A stretch of 64,000 nt of DNA from Clostridium manihotivorum (GCF_004015185.1 NZ_CP025746.1:1691776-1755775); one strand, 5' to 3'. Positions 46,579 to 55,354 are shown, numbered from the stretch's first letter. Notes: a model not told the origin generated them from the sequence alone. Program-made: numbers and translations.

Positions 46579-46660
46579 TTGTTCACGTGAACAATTTGCT
46601 ATTGTATTCTGTAAAGAAAACGATTATAATAACATTGTAGATGATTGTTCACGTGAACAA
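46579..46660. promoter_or_regulatory. uxaC promoter between two perfect palindromic operators
   Basis: TTGTTCACGTGAACAA occurs twice as a perfect 16-bp palindrome, at 46579-46594 and 46645-46660, with centres 66 bp apart. A sigma-A promoter TTGTAT (46602-46607), 17 bp, TATAAT (46625-46630) lies exactly between them. The layout suggests repression by a LacI-family dimer or a looping tetramer. The cognate protein is probably the LacI regulator at 50506. Confidence 0.82.
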
Positions 46661-46696
46661 TCAGAAAAATGATTGATAAAGAGCAGGGTGATTAAT

Positions 46697-48097
46697 ATGA
46701 AAAAATTTATGGATGAAAATTTTTTGTTATCCAATGAAACAGCAGTAAAATTGTTCCATGATTATTCAAAAAACATGCCAATCATTGACTATCACTGCCA
46801 CTTAAACCCTAAAGAAATTTATGAAAATAAGAGATTTAAAAATATAACTGAAGTTTGGTTATACGGGGATCATTATAAGTGGAGAGCAATGAGAAGTAAT
46901 GGAGTAGATGAAAACACTATTACAGGAGATGCAAGTGACTATGATAAATTTTTAGCATGGGCTAAGACATTACAAGTTGCTATAGGTAATCCACTTTATC
47001 ATTGGACTCACTTAGAACTTCAAAGATTCTTTGGAATTTATGAGCCTTTAACTGAGAAGACCGCTCCTCAAATATGGGACAAGGCCAATGAAATTCTTAG
47101 TGGAGAAGATTTTAGTGCAAGAGAACTAATTAAAAAATCAAATGTAGAAGCTATATGCACTACTGATGATCCTGTTGATTCTCTTGAATATCATATAAAG
47201 CTTAAAGAAGATACAAGCTTTGATGTGAAAGTACTACCAACCTTTAGACCAGATAAAGGGATAGAGATAAACAGAGCTACATTCTTACCATGGGTTAAGA
47301 AGTTAGAAGAAGTATCAGGTAAAGAAATAGCTAACTATGAAACTTTCCTAGAAGCTTTTGCTTCAAGAGTAGAGTTCTTCCATTCAGTTGGATGTAGAGT
47401 ATCAGATCATGCTTTAGATACAGTAGTGTATGCAGAGGCTACAAGGGAAGAAGCAGCAGAGATATTTGCAAAGGCACTAAAGGGAGAAGTTGTAAGCTTT
47501 GAAGAAGAAAAGAAGTACAAGACTTACACATTAGGTTTTATAGCAAAGATTTATCACAAGTTAGGTTGGGCTATGCAGCTTCATATCGGAGCACTTAGAA
47601 ACAACAATACAAGAATGTTTAATAAGCTAGGAGCAGATACTGGATTTGATTCTATCAATGATGGAACTGTAGCTGAAGCACTTTCAAGATTCTTAGATTC
47701 ATTAAATAGAGAAGACTTACTTCCAAAGACTATATTATACACTCTAAATCCAAAAGATAACTATGTTCTTGGAACAATGCTTGGAAACTTCCAAGGTGGT
47801 GGAGTACCAGGAAAAATACAATTTGGATCAGGTTGGTGGTTTAATGACAGTATAGATGGAATGATTCAACAAATGAAAGCTCTAGCAAACCTTGGTCTAT
47901 TAAGTAGATTTGTAGGAATGCTTACAGATTCAAGAAGCTTCTTATCCTATCCAAGACATGAGTATTTCAGAAGAATAGTATGTAACCTTATTGGTCAATG
48001 GGTAGAAAATGGAGAAGTTCCAGATGATATCGAACTTTTAGGTAACATAGTTCAAGATATATCTTATAGAAACGCCAAGGAATACTTCAAATTATAG
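46697..48097 (+). CDS. uxaC: uronate (glucuronate/galacturonate) isomerase
   Basis: A 466-residue member of the UxaC amidohydrolase-fold family. The metal-binding start is IIDYHCHLNPKEIYENK, followed by RAMRSNGVDE and YHWTHLELQRFFGI, the C-terminal FGSGWWFNDSIDGM and the arginine-rich SRSFLSYPRHEYFRR. It converts D-galacturonate to D-tagaturonate (and D-glucuronate to D-fructuronate), the first step of hexuronate breakdown. ATG 46697 follows AGGGTGA and starts the family N terminus; the extension from 46673 is unlikely. First gene of the hexuronate cluster, controlled by the double operator upstream. Confidence 0.95.
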   Translation: MKKFMDENFLLSNETAVKLFHDYSKNMPIIDYHCHLNPKEIYENKRFKNITEVWLYGDHYKWRAMRSNGVDENTITGDASDYDKFLAWAKTLQVAIGNPLYHWTHLELQRFFGIYEPLTEKTAPQIWDKANEILSGEDFSARELIKKSNVEAICTTDDPVDSLEYHIKLKEDTSFDVKVLPTFRPDKGIEINRATFLPWVKKLEEVSGKEIANYETFLEAFASRVEFFHSVGCRVSDHALDTVVYAEATREEAAEIFAKALKGEVVSFEEEKKYKTYTLGFIAKIYHKLGWAMQLHIGALRNNNTRMFNKLGADTGFDSINDGTVAEALSRFLDSLNREDLLPKTILYTLNPKDNYVLGTMLGNFQGGGVPGKIQFGSGWWFNDSIDGMIQQMKALANLGLLSRFVGMLTDSRSFLSYPRHEYFRRIVCNLIGQWVENGEVPDDIELLGNIVQDISYRNAKEYFKL

Positions 48098-48123
48098 AAA
48101 TTACTAGTGTAATTTGCATATAA

Positions 48124-48194
48124 TTGTTAACGTGTGCAAGGAAAATAATAATATCATTGCATGCGTTGACAATTATATATACACTATATATATT
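48124..48194. promoter_or_regulatory. promoter and two operators of the hexuronate transporter gene
   Basis: Operators TTGTTAACGTGTGCAA (48124-48139) and TTGCATGCGTTGACAA (48157-48172) have centres 33 bp apart, about three helical turns, on the same DNA face. The second overlaps the -35 box. The promoter is TTGACA (48166-48171), 17 bp, TATATT (48189-48194). Confidence 0.75.
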
Positions 48195-48238
48195 ATTCAA
48201 TAACAAATATATAAGTAAGGTATTATAGAATAATTTTG

Positions 48239-48252
48239 TGTAAACGTTATTG
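48239..48252. promoter_or_regulatory. putative cre (CcpA) site
   Basis: TGTAAACGTTATTG matches 12 of 14 positions of the cre consensus. It lies about 45 nt downstream of the transporter -10 box, a position suited to catabolite repression. Confidence 0.5.
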
Positions 48253-48353
48253 AAAAACTGGTATCAAAAGCTAAGTGTGGGTATTAAAAAAATTTAAACA
48301 AGAGTTATAAAATTTTTAAAATATAAAATAATATTAAGAAAGAGGTAAATAGT

Positions 48354-49709
48354 ATGAGTAAGTTAACTTTGAAAGAAAAGATTTCATACGGTCTAGGCGA
48401 TTTTGGTAATGGTTTTATGTTCGACCTTGGACAAGCATATTTGCTTAAGTTTTACACAGACGTTTGTGGAATAGCTTCAACCGCTGCAGGTGGAATATTC
48501 CTATTCACTAAAGTATTTGATGCATTTATGGATCCAATAGCAGGTATAGCTATAGATTCAAGAAAAAACATAGGTAAAAATGGTAGATTTAAGCCAATTA
48601 TGTTTTTCTCAAGTATATTACTTGCTATTCTTACTGTGATAACCTTTACTACACCAGTGGGAGCATCAGCTCATCAAAAATTAATATATGGATATGCTAC
48701 ATATATGATATGGGGATTAATGTACTCATTTACTAATGTTCCTTATGGTTCATTAGCTTCAGTAATGACTCAAGATGTTCAAGATAGAGCTAATTTAGCT
48801 TCATTTAGACAAGCTGGTTCAGTGTCAGCTCTATTAATAACAGGTGTTGCATTTATGCCAATAGTTACACACTTTTCAGATTCAAAAGTTGGTTTCCCTA
48901 TAGCTGCTGGAATCATGTCACTAGTAGGTGTAATATCCTTCTTTATAACTTTCAAAAATACTAAAGAAGTTGTAGAAGTTAAGAGAAGCAACGAAAAAGT
49001 AAGACCGAAAGATTTTGCTAATGCAGTATTTACAAACAAGCCATTATTAACATTAATACTTATGACAGTATTTTCAATATCAGCATACAACATAAAAACT
49101 TCTATGATGGTTTATTTCTGTCAATATTACCTTGGAAACGCTGCACTTTTATCTAGAACAAACTTCTTTACAATAGGCAGTTCAATAGTTGCAATTCTAT
49201 TCATACCTACGTTAGTAAAGAAATTAGGAAAGAAGAGAACAGCAATACTAGGATTTTCAATGAGCTTTATAGCTGATGGATTAAACTTTATATTACCAGT
49301 TCACATAGTTTCATTTACAATACTTATGGCTATATCATTCATAGGAATAGCTCTACCAAATGGTGCTACTTGGGCTTTTGTTTCAGACGTTATAGATTAC
49401 GGTGAATGGCATACAGGTGAAAGAAGAGAAGGTATAACTTATTCAGCATTTAACTTCTCAAGAAAGATAGCTCAAGCAATAGCTGGATCACTATCAGGTT
49501 TTGGTTTAGCATTGATAGGATATGTTCCAAATGTAAAACAATCAGCTCAAACTCTATTGGGTATGAAGGGATTATTAATGTTATATCCTTGTATAGCTTT
49601 AATAATAGCTGCTATAGTACTAGGAGTATTATACGGACTATCAGACAAAAAATATAAAGATATAGTTGCAGATCTTCAAGCAGGAAGATATGAAAAGAAA
49701 ACTGTATAA
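48354..49709 (+). CDS. GPH-family (MFS) sugar/hexuronide transporter
   Basis: A 451-residue symporter of the glycoside-pentoside-hexuronide group. It starts LKEKISYGLGDFGNGFMFDL, followed by KVFDAFMDPIAGIAIDSRK and the conserved FTNVPYGSLASVMTQDVQDR. GEWHTGERREGITYSAFNFS lies in the C-terminal half. Twelve hydrophobic segments are visible. Position between uxaC and uxaB and the shared operators indicate that it imports galacturonate/glucuronate or oligogalacturonides; free against oligomeric substrate cannot be resolved. ATG after AAGAGGTAAA. Confidence 0.9.
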   Translation: MSKLTLKEKISYGLGDFGNGFMFDLGQAYLLKFYTDVCGIASTAAGGIFLFTKVFDAFMDPIAGIAIDSRKNIGKNGRFKPIMFFSSILLAILTVITFTTPVGASAHQKLIYGYATYMIWGLMYSFTNVPYGSLASVMTQDVQDRANLASFRQAGSVSALLITGVAFMPIVTHFSDSKVGFPIAAGIMSLVGVISFFITFKNTKEVVEVKRSNEKVRPKDFANAVFTNKPLLTLILMTVFSISAYNIKTSMMVYFCQYYLGNAALLSRTNFFTIGSSIVAILFIPTLVKKLGKKRTAILGFSMSFIADGLNFILPVHIVSFTILMAISFIGIALPNGATWAFVSDVIDYGEWHTGERREGITYSAFNFSRKIAQAIAGSLSGFGLALIGYVPNVKQSAQTLLGMKGLLMLYPCIALIIAAIVLGVLYGLSDKKYKDIVADLQAGRYEKKTV

Positions 49710-49720
49710 ATAAATGTACG

Positions 49721-49948
49721 TAGTTGAATCACTTAACCGGATATATACATTTAGCTTAATAGACTTACTTATTTTTCTATAAAATAAGTGTTAGCAGTTG
49801 TTGTATATATCTAGGTTACGCTTTTAGGTAAGCTACCAATAAGAAGTTATTATAAATCCACCAAATTATATAGTGCTAATAGGTTACCTAATAAAACGTT
49901 TCTTTCTAAACAGATATGGTGAATTCCATAGGTTAAGTGATGCAACTA
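49721..49948. repeat. 228-bp inverted-repeat element (MITE-like), TA-flanked
   Basis: The ends TAGTTGAATCACTTAACC (49721-49738) and GGTTAAGTGATGCAACTA (49931-49948) are complementary at 17 of 18 positions and begin and end in TA. Inside are further helices: GGATATATAC with GTATATATCT (49739-49748/49803-49812), ACTTATTTT with AAAATAAGT (49767-49775/49781-49789), and TATGG/CCATA (49916-49929). There is no ORF. It begins 12 nt after the transporter stop codon. Confidence 0.65.
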
Positions 49949-50050
49949 TATATAAATTAGTCAAACAAAATATATAATTATAAATACTATTTTCAGCTAC
50001 TTATCCTAATTATATATTTAAATTGACATACAATATCTCTATAATTAATG

Positions 50051-50096
50051 AAAACGCAAGTATTTAAAATAGTTAAGTGCTTGCGTTTATTTTTTT
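50051..50096 (+). terminator. terminator downstream of the hexuronate transporter
   Basis: AAACGCAAG pairs with CTTGCGTTT, with a 19-nt loop that can pair further, followed by T7 after TA. It lies 340 nt after the stop codon. The DNA from 49949 to 50050 contains nothing else I can name. Confidence 0.65.
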
Positions 50097-50345
50097 AGTT
50101 CAATAAGGCCCTATTTCTGGTAGCCTTTTATATTTATATAAGGTAAAGTTGTGAGTAGATATGAATATAGGATATAGGAAAGTTTAGAAAGATTTTCACG
50201 TTTTCAATTAATTGTAGCTGCTAATGTATTGACATAGGGTTATAATGTTGTTAACCTAAAATTTGATGGCTATTTTATTTAAAATAGAATGTGTATATGG
50301 TGGTACTTAATCATATTCTTAACAAGGGTTATGTTTAAGAATATT

Positions 50346-50395
50346 GTTTAAATTAAGTGGTTATATAAGCATAGGATTAACCACTTAATTTAAAC
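50346..50395. repeat. repeat family C, minimal copy (perfect hairpin)
   Basis: An 18-bp perfect stem (50346-50363 with 50378-50395; GTTTAAATTAAGTGGTTA) with a 14-nt loop. The arms equal the outer arms of family C, but the whole interior is missing. It lies 110 nt upstream of the LacI gene and could also act as a regulatory palindrome. Confidence 0.65.
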
Positions 50396-50505
50396 ACCAT
50401 GATTGAATAGCGACTTAACAAGGTACTATTAATAAAATACTAATGGAAATAACAATGAAATTGATTAAATATACATAAAGTAAATAAATAAAAAAGGGTG
50501 AAATC

Positions 50506-51504
50506 ATGAGCATAACGATAAAAGACATAGCAAAATTGGCAAATGTATCTCATACTACAGTATCTAGAGCACTAAATGATAGTCCTCTTATAAATGAGGA
50601 AACTAAGAGTAGAATTAAAGCTTTAGCTGCTGAGCTTAATTATGTACCTAACTATAGTGCTAAGAGTTTAGTTTTAGATAAATCTTATACCATAGGTTTA
50701 TTTTTCTCTAGCATAAGCAAGGGAACTTCCCCTAGTTTTTTCTATGAGATCGTAAGAGGGGTAAATAGTGCAATAAAAGAAAATTATAACCTTGTAGTAC
50801 GTGGTATAGATGATTACAAGGATTTTTCAGGAATTAATAGTAAAAGGTTTGATGGAATTGTGCTTATGAGCCAAAGTGACAATGATAACGAATTTATATA
50901 TCATGTATGGCAAAATCAAATACCACTTATAGTATTGAATAGAGAAGTGGAAGGAAATTCTTTGATAAATATACTTTCAGATGATGAGGAAGGCGCGTAT
51001 AAAGCTGCTAAGTATCTAATAGAAAATAATCATAAGAACATAGCTATAATAGAAGGGAAAGAAGAGTTTAAGTCAAGCAAGAAAAGAAAAGATGGATTTT
51101 TAAAAGCTCTGATAAAGTATAGTGTTCCGGTAAAGAACGAATATATGGTAAGAGGTAATTATGATATAAAAGGTGGATATGAAGCAATGAAAAAGTTACT
51201 AGCTTTATCAAATCCGCCAACATCAGTTTTTTGTTCAAATGACGATATGGCCATTGGTGCTATAAAGGCAATTGCAGAGAAGGGACTTGCGGTACCAAGA
51301 GATATTTCTGTGGTTGGGTTTGACAATATAGATTTTGCCCAATATGCCACTCCTGCTCTTACTACTGTAAAAAGGCCTATGGAGGAAATTAGTATAATAG
51401 GTGGTAGAAGGTTAATAGATATAATAGACAACAAAGAATATAGAGGCGAGAAAGTTTATATTAAGACTGAGCTTATCGTAAGAGAATCAACGGCTAAACT
51501 ATAA
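50506..51504 (+). CDS. LacI-family regulator of hexuronate use (ExuR-like)
   Basis: A 332-residue LacI/GalR regulator. The helix-turn-helix is TIKDIAKLANVSHTTVSRAL and the hinge LNYVPNYSAKSLVLDKS. The effector domain includes DGIVLMSQSDND, SVFCSNDDMAIGAIKAI and VVGFDNIDFAQYATPALTTV. The gene lies inside the hexuronate cluster. Six LacI-type 16-bp palindromes occur at the promoters on both sides, and Bacillus ExuR is also a LacI-type protein, so it is the likely repressor, with a uronate or pathway intermediate as inducer (inference). ATG after AAGGGTGAAATC. No operator of the same type precedes its own gene. Confidence 0.88.
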   Translation: MSITIKDIAKLANVSHTTVSRALNDSPLINEETKSRIKALAAELNYVPNYSAKSLVLDKSYTIGLFFSSISKGTSPSFFYEIVRGVNSAIKENYNLVVRGIDDYKDFSGINSKRFDGIVLMSQSDNDNEFIYHVWQNQIPLIVLNREVEGNSLINILSDDEEGAYKAAKYLIENNHKNIAIIEGKEEFKSSKKRKDGFLKALIKYSVPVKNEYMVRGNYDIKGGYEAMKKLLALSNPPTSVFCSNDDMAIGAIKAIAEKGLAVPRDISVVGFDNIDFAQYATPALTTVKRPMEEISIIGGRRLIDIIDNKEYRGEKVYIKTELIVRESTAKL

Positions 51505-51510
51505 AATAGA

Positions 51511-51750
51511 GCTGTGTTGAGGTAATATATTGAAATTAAGCGGTTAGTCATCCGATGCTTAGATGAGCTTGCGCAAAGAATTAATATGATTTTGTCATAT
51601 TCCATGGCTAAAACTGTAAACTCACTACGTTCGAACAATACAGTTTCTTAACGCCACTCCATCTGAAAAAATCATTTAATTCTAGTAGCTCGCTCATATA
51701 GCATCTCCTTCATAACCGCTTAATTTCAAAAAAACATTATTAAATACAGC
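51511..51750. repeat. repeat family C copy carrying a nested insertion
   Basis: Left half: TATTGAAATTAAGCGGTTAG, TCATCCGATGCTTAGATGAG. Right half: CGCTCATATAGCATCTCC, CATAACCGCTTAATTTCA. Together they match the intact copy at 15741. About 110 nt of unrelated palindromic sequence splits the centre. Arms have changed together (AAGCGG/CCGCTT here, AAGTGG/CCAC(A/T)T in other copies). Confidence 0.75.
51579..51681. repeat. palindromic element nested inside the family C repeat
   Basis: A 103-nt palindrome: outer AATTAATATGATTTT pairs with AAAAATCATTTAATT. The innermost AAACTGTA pairs with TACAGTTT around CTCACTACGTTCGAACAA. It is absent from the other family C copies, so it inserted or was copied into this one. 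Only this copy is seen in the window. Confidence 0.65.
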
Positions 51751-51774
51751 CTAAAATAAATAATTATAATGGGG

Positions 51775-51823
51775 CAGTGTTGAGGTAATATATTGAAATT
51801 AAGTGGTCAGTCATCCGATGCTT
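51775..51823. repeat. repeat family C, left half only
   Basis: A 48-nt direct repeat of the left end of the copy at 51511 (AGTGTTGAGGTAATATATTG, TCATCCGATGCTT). It ends abruptly before a terminator. The right half is missing. Confidence 0.7.
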
Positions 51824-51836
51824 TAACATAATACAG

Positions 51837-51870
51837 AAAAATGAACTGAAGAGATTTAGTTCATTTTTTA
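51837..51870 (+). terminator. terminator downstream of the LacI gene
   Basis: AAAATGAACT pairs with AGTTCATTTT, loop about 10 nt, T-run following. Block D-like DNA (TTTTACTTTCTAGG, then GCTAGCTAAACCTAG) begins in its T-run and extends to about 51915. Confidence 0.75.
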
Positions 51871-51965
51871 CTTTCTAGGAAAAAATAAAATTTCGTGCTA
51901 GCTAAACCTAGTAATATAAGGGTGAAGAACAACCATTTAGGATAGACAGTAGATAAATCTTATTA

Positions 51966-52050
51966 GCCTGTTGGATTTTCATTATATACATTCAGAAAAG
52001 GCAGATGCGTAAAAAAGCTTATTGAAAAAGGTCACTTCAATACTTTTTGC
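51966..52050 (+). repeat. repeat family B, copy 7
   Basis: GCCTGTTGGATTTTCA, GAAAAGGCAGATGCGT, AAAAAAG, then hairpin TATTGAA-AAAGGTCAC-TTCAATA with T5. It lies about 100 nt upstream of the uxaB promoter and may block read-through from the LacI gene. Confidence 0.75.
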
Positions 52051-52152
52051 TTTAAAATTATATTGTTAAAACAAATACAAGTAAAATTGGAAAGTATAAT
52101 CAAAAACTTATAAAATCTCTAAAATTATTGAAATAAATATTTATAAAAGTTA

Positions 52153-52255
52153 TTGTTAACGTGTGCATTAGGTGTTATAATGTGAATGTAGAGAAAATCA
52201 ATATAACAAAGATTGTTAATAAAAATTTTTTAAACTATTTTGCACACGTGAACAA
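52153..52255. promoter_or_regulatory. uxaB promoter with two operators
   Basis: Operator TTGTTAACGTGTGCAT (52153-52168) overlaps the -35 box. The second, TTGCACACGTGAACAA (52240-52255), lies just before the ribosome binding site. The promoter is TTGTTA (52153-52158), 17 bp, TATAAT (52176-52181), with an upstream TG. Operator centres are 87 bp apart. Confidence 0.8.
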
Positions 52256-52277
52256 ACGTGTATGGAGGAGTCGGAAA

Positions 52278-53726
52278 ATGAAATTAAATAAAGAAACCTT
52301 TAAAGAATACAAACAATATCCAGAAAAAGTTTTACAATTTGGAGAAGGAAACTTCTTAAGAGCTTTTGTAGATTGGCAAATAGATAAAATGAATAAGGAA
52401 GCTGGATTTAATGGCAGCGTTGTTGTAGTTCAACCTATAGAATTCGGTATGGTTGACAAATTAAATGAACAAGATGGTTTATATACTCTTTACCTACAAG
52501 GAATAAAAGACGGAAAAGCAGTTAAAGAGCATGAAGTTATAAATAGCATCAGTAGAGGAATTAACCCATATACTCAATATGATGAATATCTAAAGGTTGC
52601 TGAAAACCCAGAACTAAGATTCATAATATCAAACACAACAGAAGCTGGAATAGCTTTCGATGAAAATGATAAGTTAGAAGACAGACCACAAAAGACGTTC
52701 CCAGGAAAGTTAACTGCATTATTATATAACAGATTCAAGGCTTTTGATGGAGCTAAGGAAAAGGGATTAATAATAATACCATGTGAACTTATAGAGAAGA
52801 ATGGTGAAAAGCTTAAGGCTATAGTTCTTAAATTTGCTGAACTTTGGAACTTAGGACAAGGATTTGTAAACTGGATAAATGAAGCTAATACATTCTGTGG
52901 AAGCTTAGTTGATAGAATAGTGCCAGGATACCCAAGAGATACTATAAAAGAAATAACTGAAGAATTAGGGTATGAAGACAATCTAGTAAATGTTGGTGAG
53001 CAATTCCACCTATGGGTAATCGAAGGACCATCATGGATCGGAAATGAATTCCCAGTTGCAAAAGCAAATCTTAACACTATATTTGTTGAAGATATGACTC
53101 CATATAGAACAAGAAAAGTTAGAATACTAAACGGAGCTCATACTTCATTAGTACCAGTTTCATACCTATATGGATTAGAAACAGTTGGTGAATCAGTTGA
53201 TCACGAAGTAATAGGTGAATTTATAAAGGGAGTTGTTTATGGAGAAATAATTCCTACATTAGATCTTCCACAAGAGGAATTAGAATACTTTGCAGGTGCA
53301 GTGCTTGAAAGATTCCAAAATCCATTTGTAAATCACTATCTAATGAGTATAGCACTAAACTCAATGTCAAAGTTTGAAACTAGAGATCTTCCTTCATTAT
53401 TAGAATACATAAACAGAAAAGAACAACTTCCTAAGAAGTTAGTATTCTCACTTGCAGCATTGATAGAGTTCTATAAAGGCAAAAGAGGAGAAGAAGCTAT
53501 AGCTTTAGCTGACGATGCAGATATATTAGATTTATACAAAAATGCATGGGGTAGCTGTGATGGAACAGAAGCTGGTTTAAGACAAGTAGTTACTACAGTT
53601 CTTGGGTATGAAAAGAATTGGAAGATGAACTTAAATGAAGTAAAAGGCTTAACAGATGCTGTTACTTACTACCTTGGAAAAATAGAGACACTAGGAATTA
53701 AGGAAGCACTTAAAGAAGTTATGTAA
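52278..53726 (+). CDS. uxaB: tagaturonate reductase (altronate oxidoreductase)
   Basis: A 482-residue member of the polyol-specific long-chain dehydrogenase family. The N-terminal Rossmann region has [33 protein letters not shown] and [15 protein letters not shown] lie in the middle. [18 protein letters not shown] carries the catalytic His/Lys/Asn region, and [19 protein letters not shown] follows. It reduces D-tagaturonate to D-altronate with NADH. The open frame extends back to 52161 through the operators, but ATG 52278 follows GGAGGAG and begins the family sequence. First gene of uxaB-uxaA-kdgA-kdgK. UxaB rather than UxuB is preferred because of the adjacent altronate dehydratase. Confidence 0.93.
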   Translation: MKLNKETFKEYKQYPEKVLQFGEGNFLRAFVDWQIDKMNKEAGFNGSVVVVQPIEFGMVDKLNEQDGLYTLYLQGIKDGKAVKEHEVINSISRGINPYTQYDEYLKVAENPELRFIISNTTEAGIAFDENDKLEDRPQKTFPGKLTALLYNRFKAFDGAKEKGLIIIPCELIEKNGEKLKAIVLKFAELWNLGQGFVNWINEANTFCGSLVDRIVPGYPRDTIKEITEELGYEDNLVNVGEQFHLWVIEGPSWIGNEFPVAKANLNTIFVEDMTPYRTRKVRILNGAHTSLVPVSYLYGLETVGESVDHEVIGEFIKGVVYGEIIPTLDLPQEELEYFAGAVLERFQNPFVNHYLMSIALNSMSKFETRDLPSLLEYINRKEQLPKKLVFSLAALIEFYKGKRGEEAIALADDADILDLYKNAWGSCDGTEAGLRQVVTTVLGYEKNWKMNLNEVKGLTDAVTYYLGKIETLGIKEALKEVM

Positions 53727-53750
53727 TTATAAATAGAGAGAGGTAATTTC

Positions 53751-55238
53751 ATGAAAAGTGTTCTTAAAATAAATGAAAATGATAATGTAGTTGTTGCATT
53801 AATGGACTTGAATAAAGAGCAAAGTATAGAAGTTGACGGTAAGGTTATTACACTAAAGGAAGACGTTAAAAGAGGTCATAAGATTGCTATAAAAGCAATA
53901 AATCTTAATGAAGATGTTGTTAAATATGGATTTCCAATAGGGCATGCAATAACTCCTATAGAAGAAGGTCAATGGATTCATACTCACAATACAAAAACAA
54001 ACCTTGATGGAATAAAAGATTATTCTTTCAACCAAAAGCTAGTAGACAACATTTATAACCATAAGAATCTGACCTTCAAAGGCTATAAGAGAGCAAACGG
54101 TAATGTGGGAATAAGAAATGAACTATGGATTGTTCCAACTGTAGGCTGTGTCAATGGTATAGCAGAAAGAATGTTAGATAGACTTAAGAAGGAAGTTGGA
54201 GAATTACAAATAGATAACACTTTAGTTCTTAAGCATAACTATGGATGTTCCCAATTAGGCGATGATCATATAACTACAAGAACTATTCTCGGAGATGCAG
54301 CAAAGCACCCAAATGCAGGTGGTGTATTAGTTCTTGGTCTTGGCTGTGAAAACAATAATATGGCTGAATTTAAGAAATCTTTAGGTGAATTTGATGACAG
54401 CAGAATCAAATTCCTAGTTTGTCAAGAGGTATCAGATGAACTAGAAGAAGGCGTAAAGCTATTGAAAGAGCTATATGAAAATATGAGGAATGATGTTAGA
54501 GAAGACGTACCTCTTTCAGAACTTAAGGTTGGTCTTAAGTGTGGAGGCTCTGATGGATTCTCAGGTATAACAGCTAATCCTCTTGTTGGAAGATTCTCAG
54601 ATTTCCTAGTAGCTCAAGGTGGGACAACTATACTTACAGAGGTTCCAGAAATGTTTGGAGCAGAAACTCTACTTATGGATAGAGCTTTAGACGAAGAAGT
54701 GTTTAATAAAGTTGTTCATCTAATCAATGATTTTAAAGAATATTTTATAAAGTATGATCAACCAGTATATGAAAACCCTTCACCAGGAAATAAAGCTGGC
54801 GGAATCACAACATTAGAGGATAAATCTTTAGGATGTACTCAAAAGGCTGGTACAGCTACTGTAATAGATGTACTTAAATATGGAGATACCCTTAAGAAAA
54901 AAGGACTGAACTTATTAAGTGCACCAGGCAATGATTTAGTTGCTGCTTCTGCCTTAGCATCAGCAGGATGCCAAATGGTTCTGTTTACAACAGGTAGAGG
55001 AACTCCATTTGGTTCATATGTTCCAACACTAAAGATATCAACTAATACTCAATTATATAATTTGAAGCCTCATTGGATTGATTTTAATGCAGGAAGTCTG
55101 CTTGAAGATAAAGATGCAGAACAAGTTCTAAAGGAATTTATCAATCATATCATCAGTGTAGCTAGCGGAGAGCTTGCCAATAATGAAAAGAATGATTTTA
55201 GAGAATTAGCAATATTTAAAACAGGTGTAACTCTGTAA
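53751..55238 (+). CDS. uxaA: altronate dehydratase
   Basis: A 495-residue UxaA. An N-terminal SAF domain (residues 1-90, GHKIAIKAINLNEDVVKYGF, GHAITPIEEGQWIHTHN) is fused to the iron-sulfur type dehydratase domain. Conserved cysteines are in PTVGCVNGIAERM, KHNYGCSQLGDDH, LGLGCENNNMAEF and LKCGGSDGFSGITANP. It removes water from D-altronate to give 2-keto-3-deoxygluconate. It starts 24 nt after uxaB with GAGAGAGGTAA. Full length, nothing missing. Confidence 0.95.
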   Translation: MKSVLKINENDNVVVALMDLNKEQSIEVDGKVITLKEDVKRGHKIAIKAINLNEDVVKYGFPIGHAITPIEEGQWIHTHNTKTNLDGIKDYSFNQKLVDNIYNHKNLTFKGYKRANGNVGIRNELWIVPTVGCVNGIAERMLDRLKKEVGELQIDNTLVLKHNYGCSQLGDDHITTRTILGDAAKHPNAGGVLVLGLGCENNNMAEFKKSLGEFDDSRIKFLVCQEVSDELEEGVKLLKELYENMRNDVREDVPLSELKVGLKCGGSDGFSGITANPLVGRFSDFLVAQGGTTILTEVPEMFGAETLLMDRALDEEVFNKVVHLINDFKEYFIKYDQPVYENPSPGNKAGGITTLEDKSLGCTQKAGTATVIDVLKYGDTLKKKGLNLLSAPGNDLVAASALASAGCQMVLFTTGRGTPFGSYVPTLKISTNTQLYNLKPHWIDFNAGSLLEDKDAEQVLKEFINHIISVASGELANNEKNDFRELAIFKTGVTL

Positions 55239-55265
55239 ATAAAATTTTAAAAATGAATATATAAG

Positions 55266-55354
55266 GATACGTTGCTTTTTATAAATACTTTACTTTGTAA
55301 ATACTTCTGCCCTTTGTACTTTAAAGCAATAGTAGTTTCTTAAAGTAGCGTATC
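55266..55354 (+). other. stem enclosing the uxaA-kdgA intergenic region
   Basis: GATACGTTGCTTT (55266-55278) can pair with AAAGTAGCGTATC (55342-55354) over 13 positions, two of them G-U, enclosing about 60 nt. No T-run follows, so it is not a terminator. It could stabilise or process the mRNA between uxaA and kdgA, which are 167 nt apart. Confidence 0.45.

Noticed and set aside
52574..53077. 167-codon frame antisense to uxaB
   Set aside because: Shadow of uxaB: no start signal and no recognisable domain.
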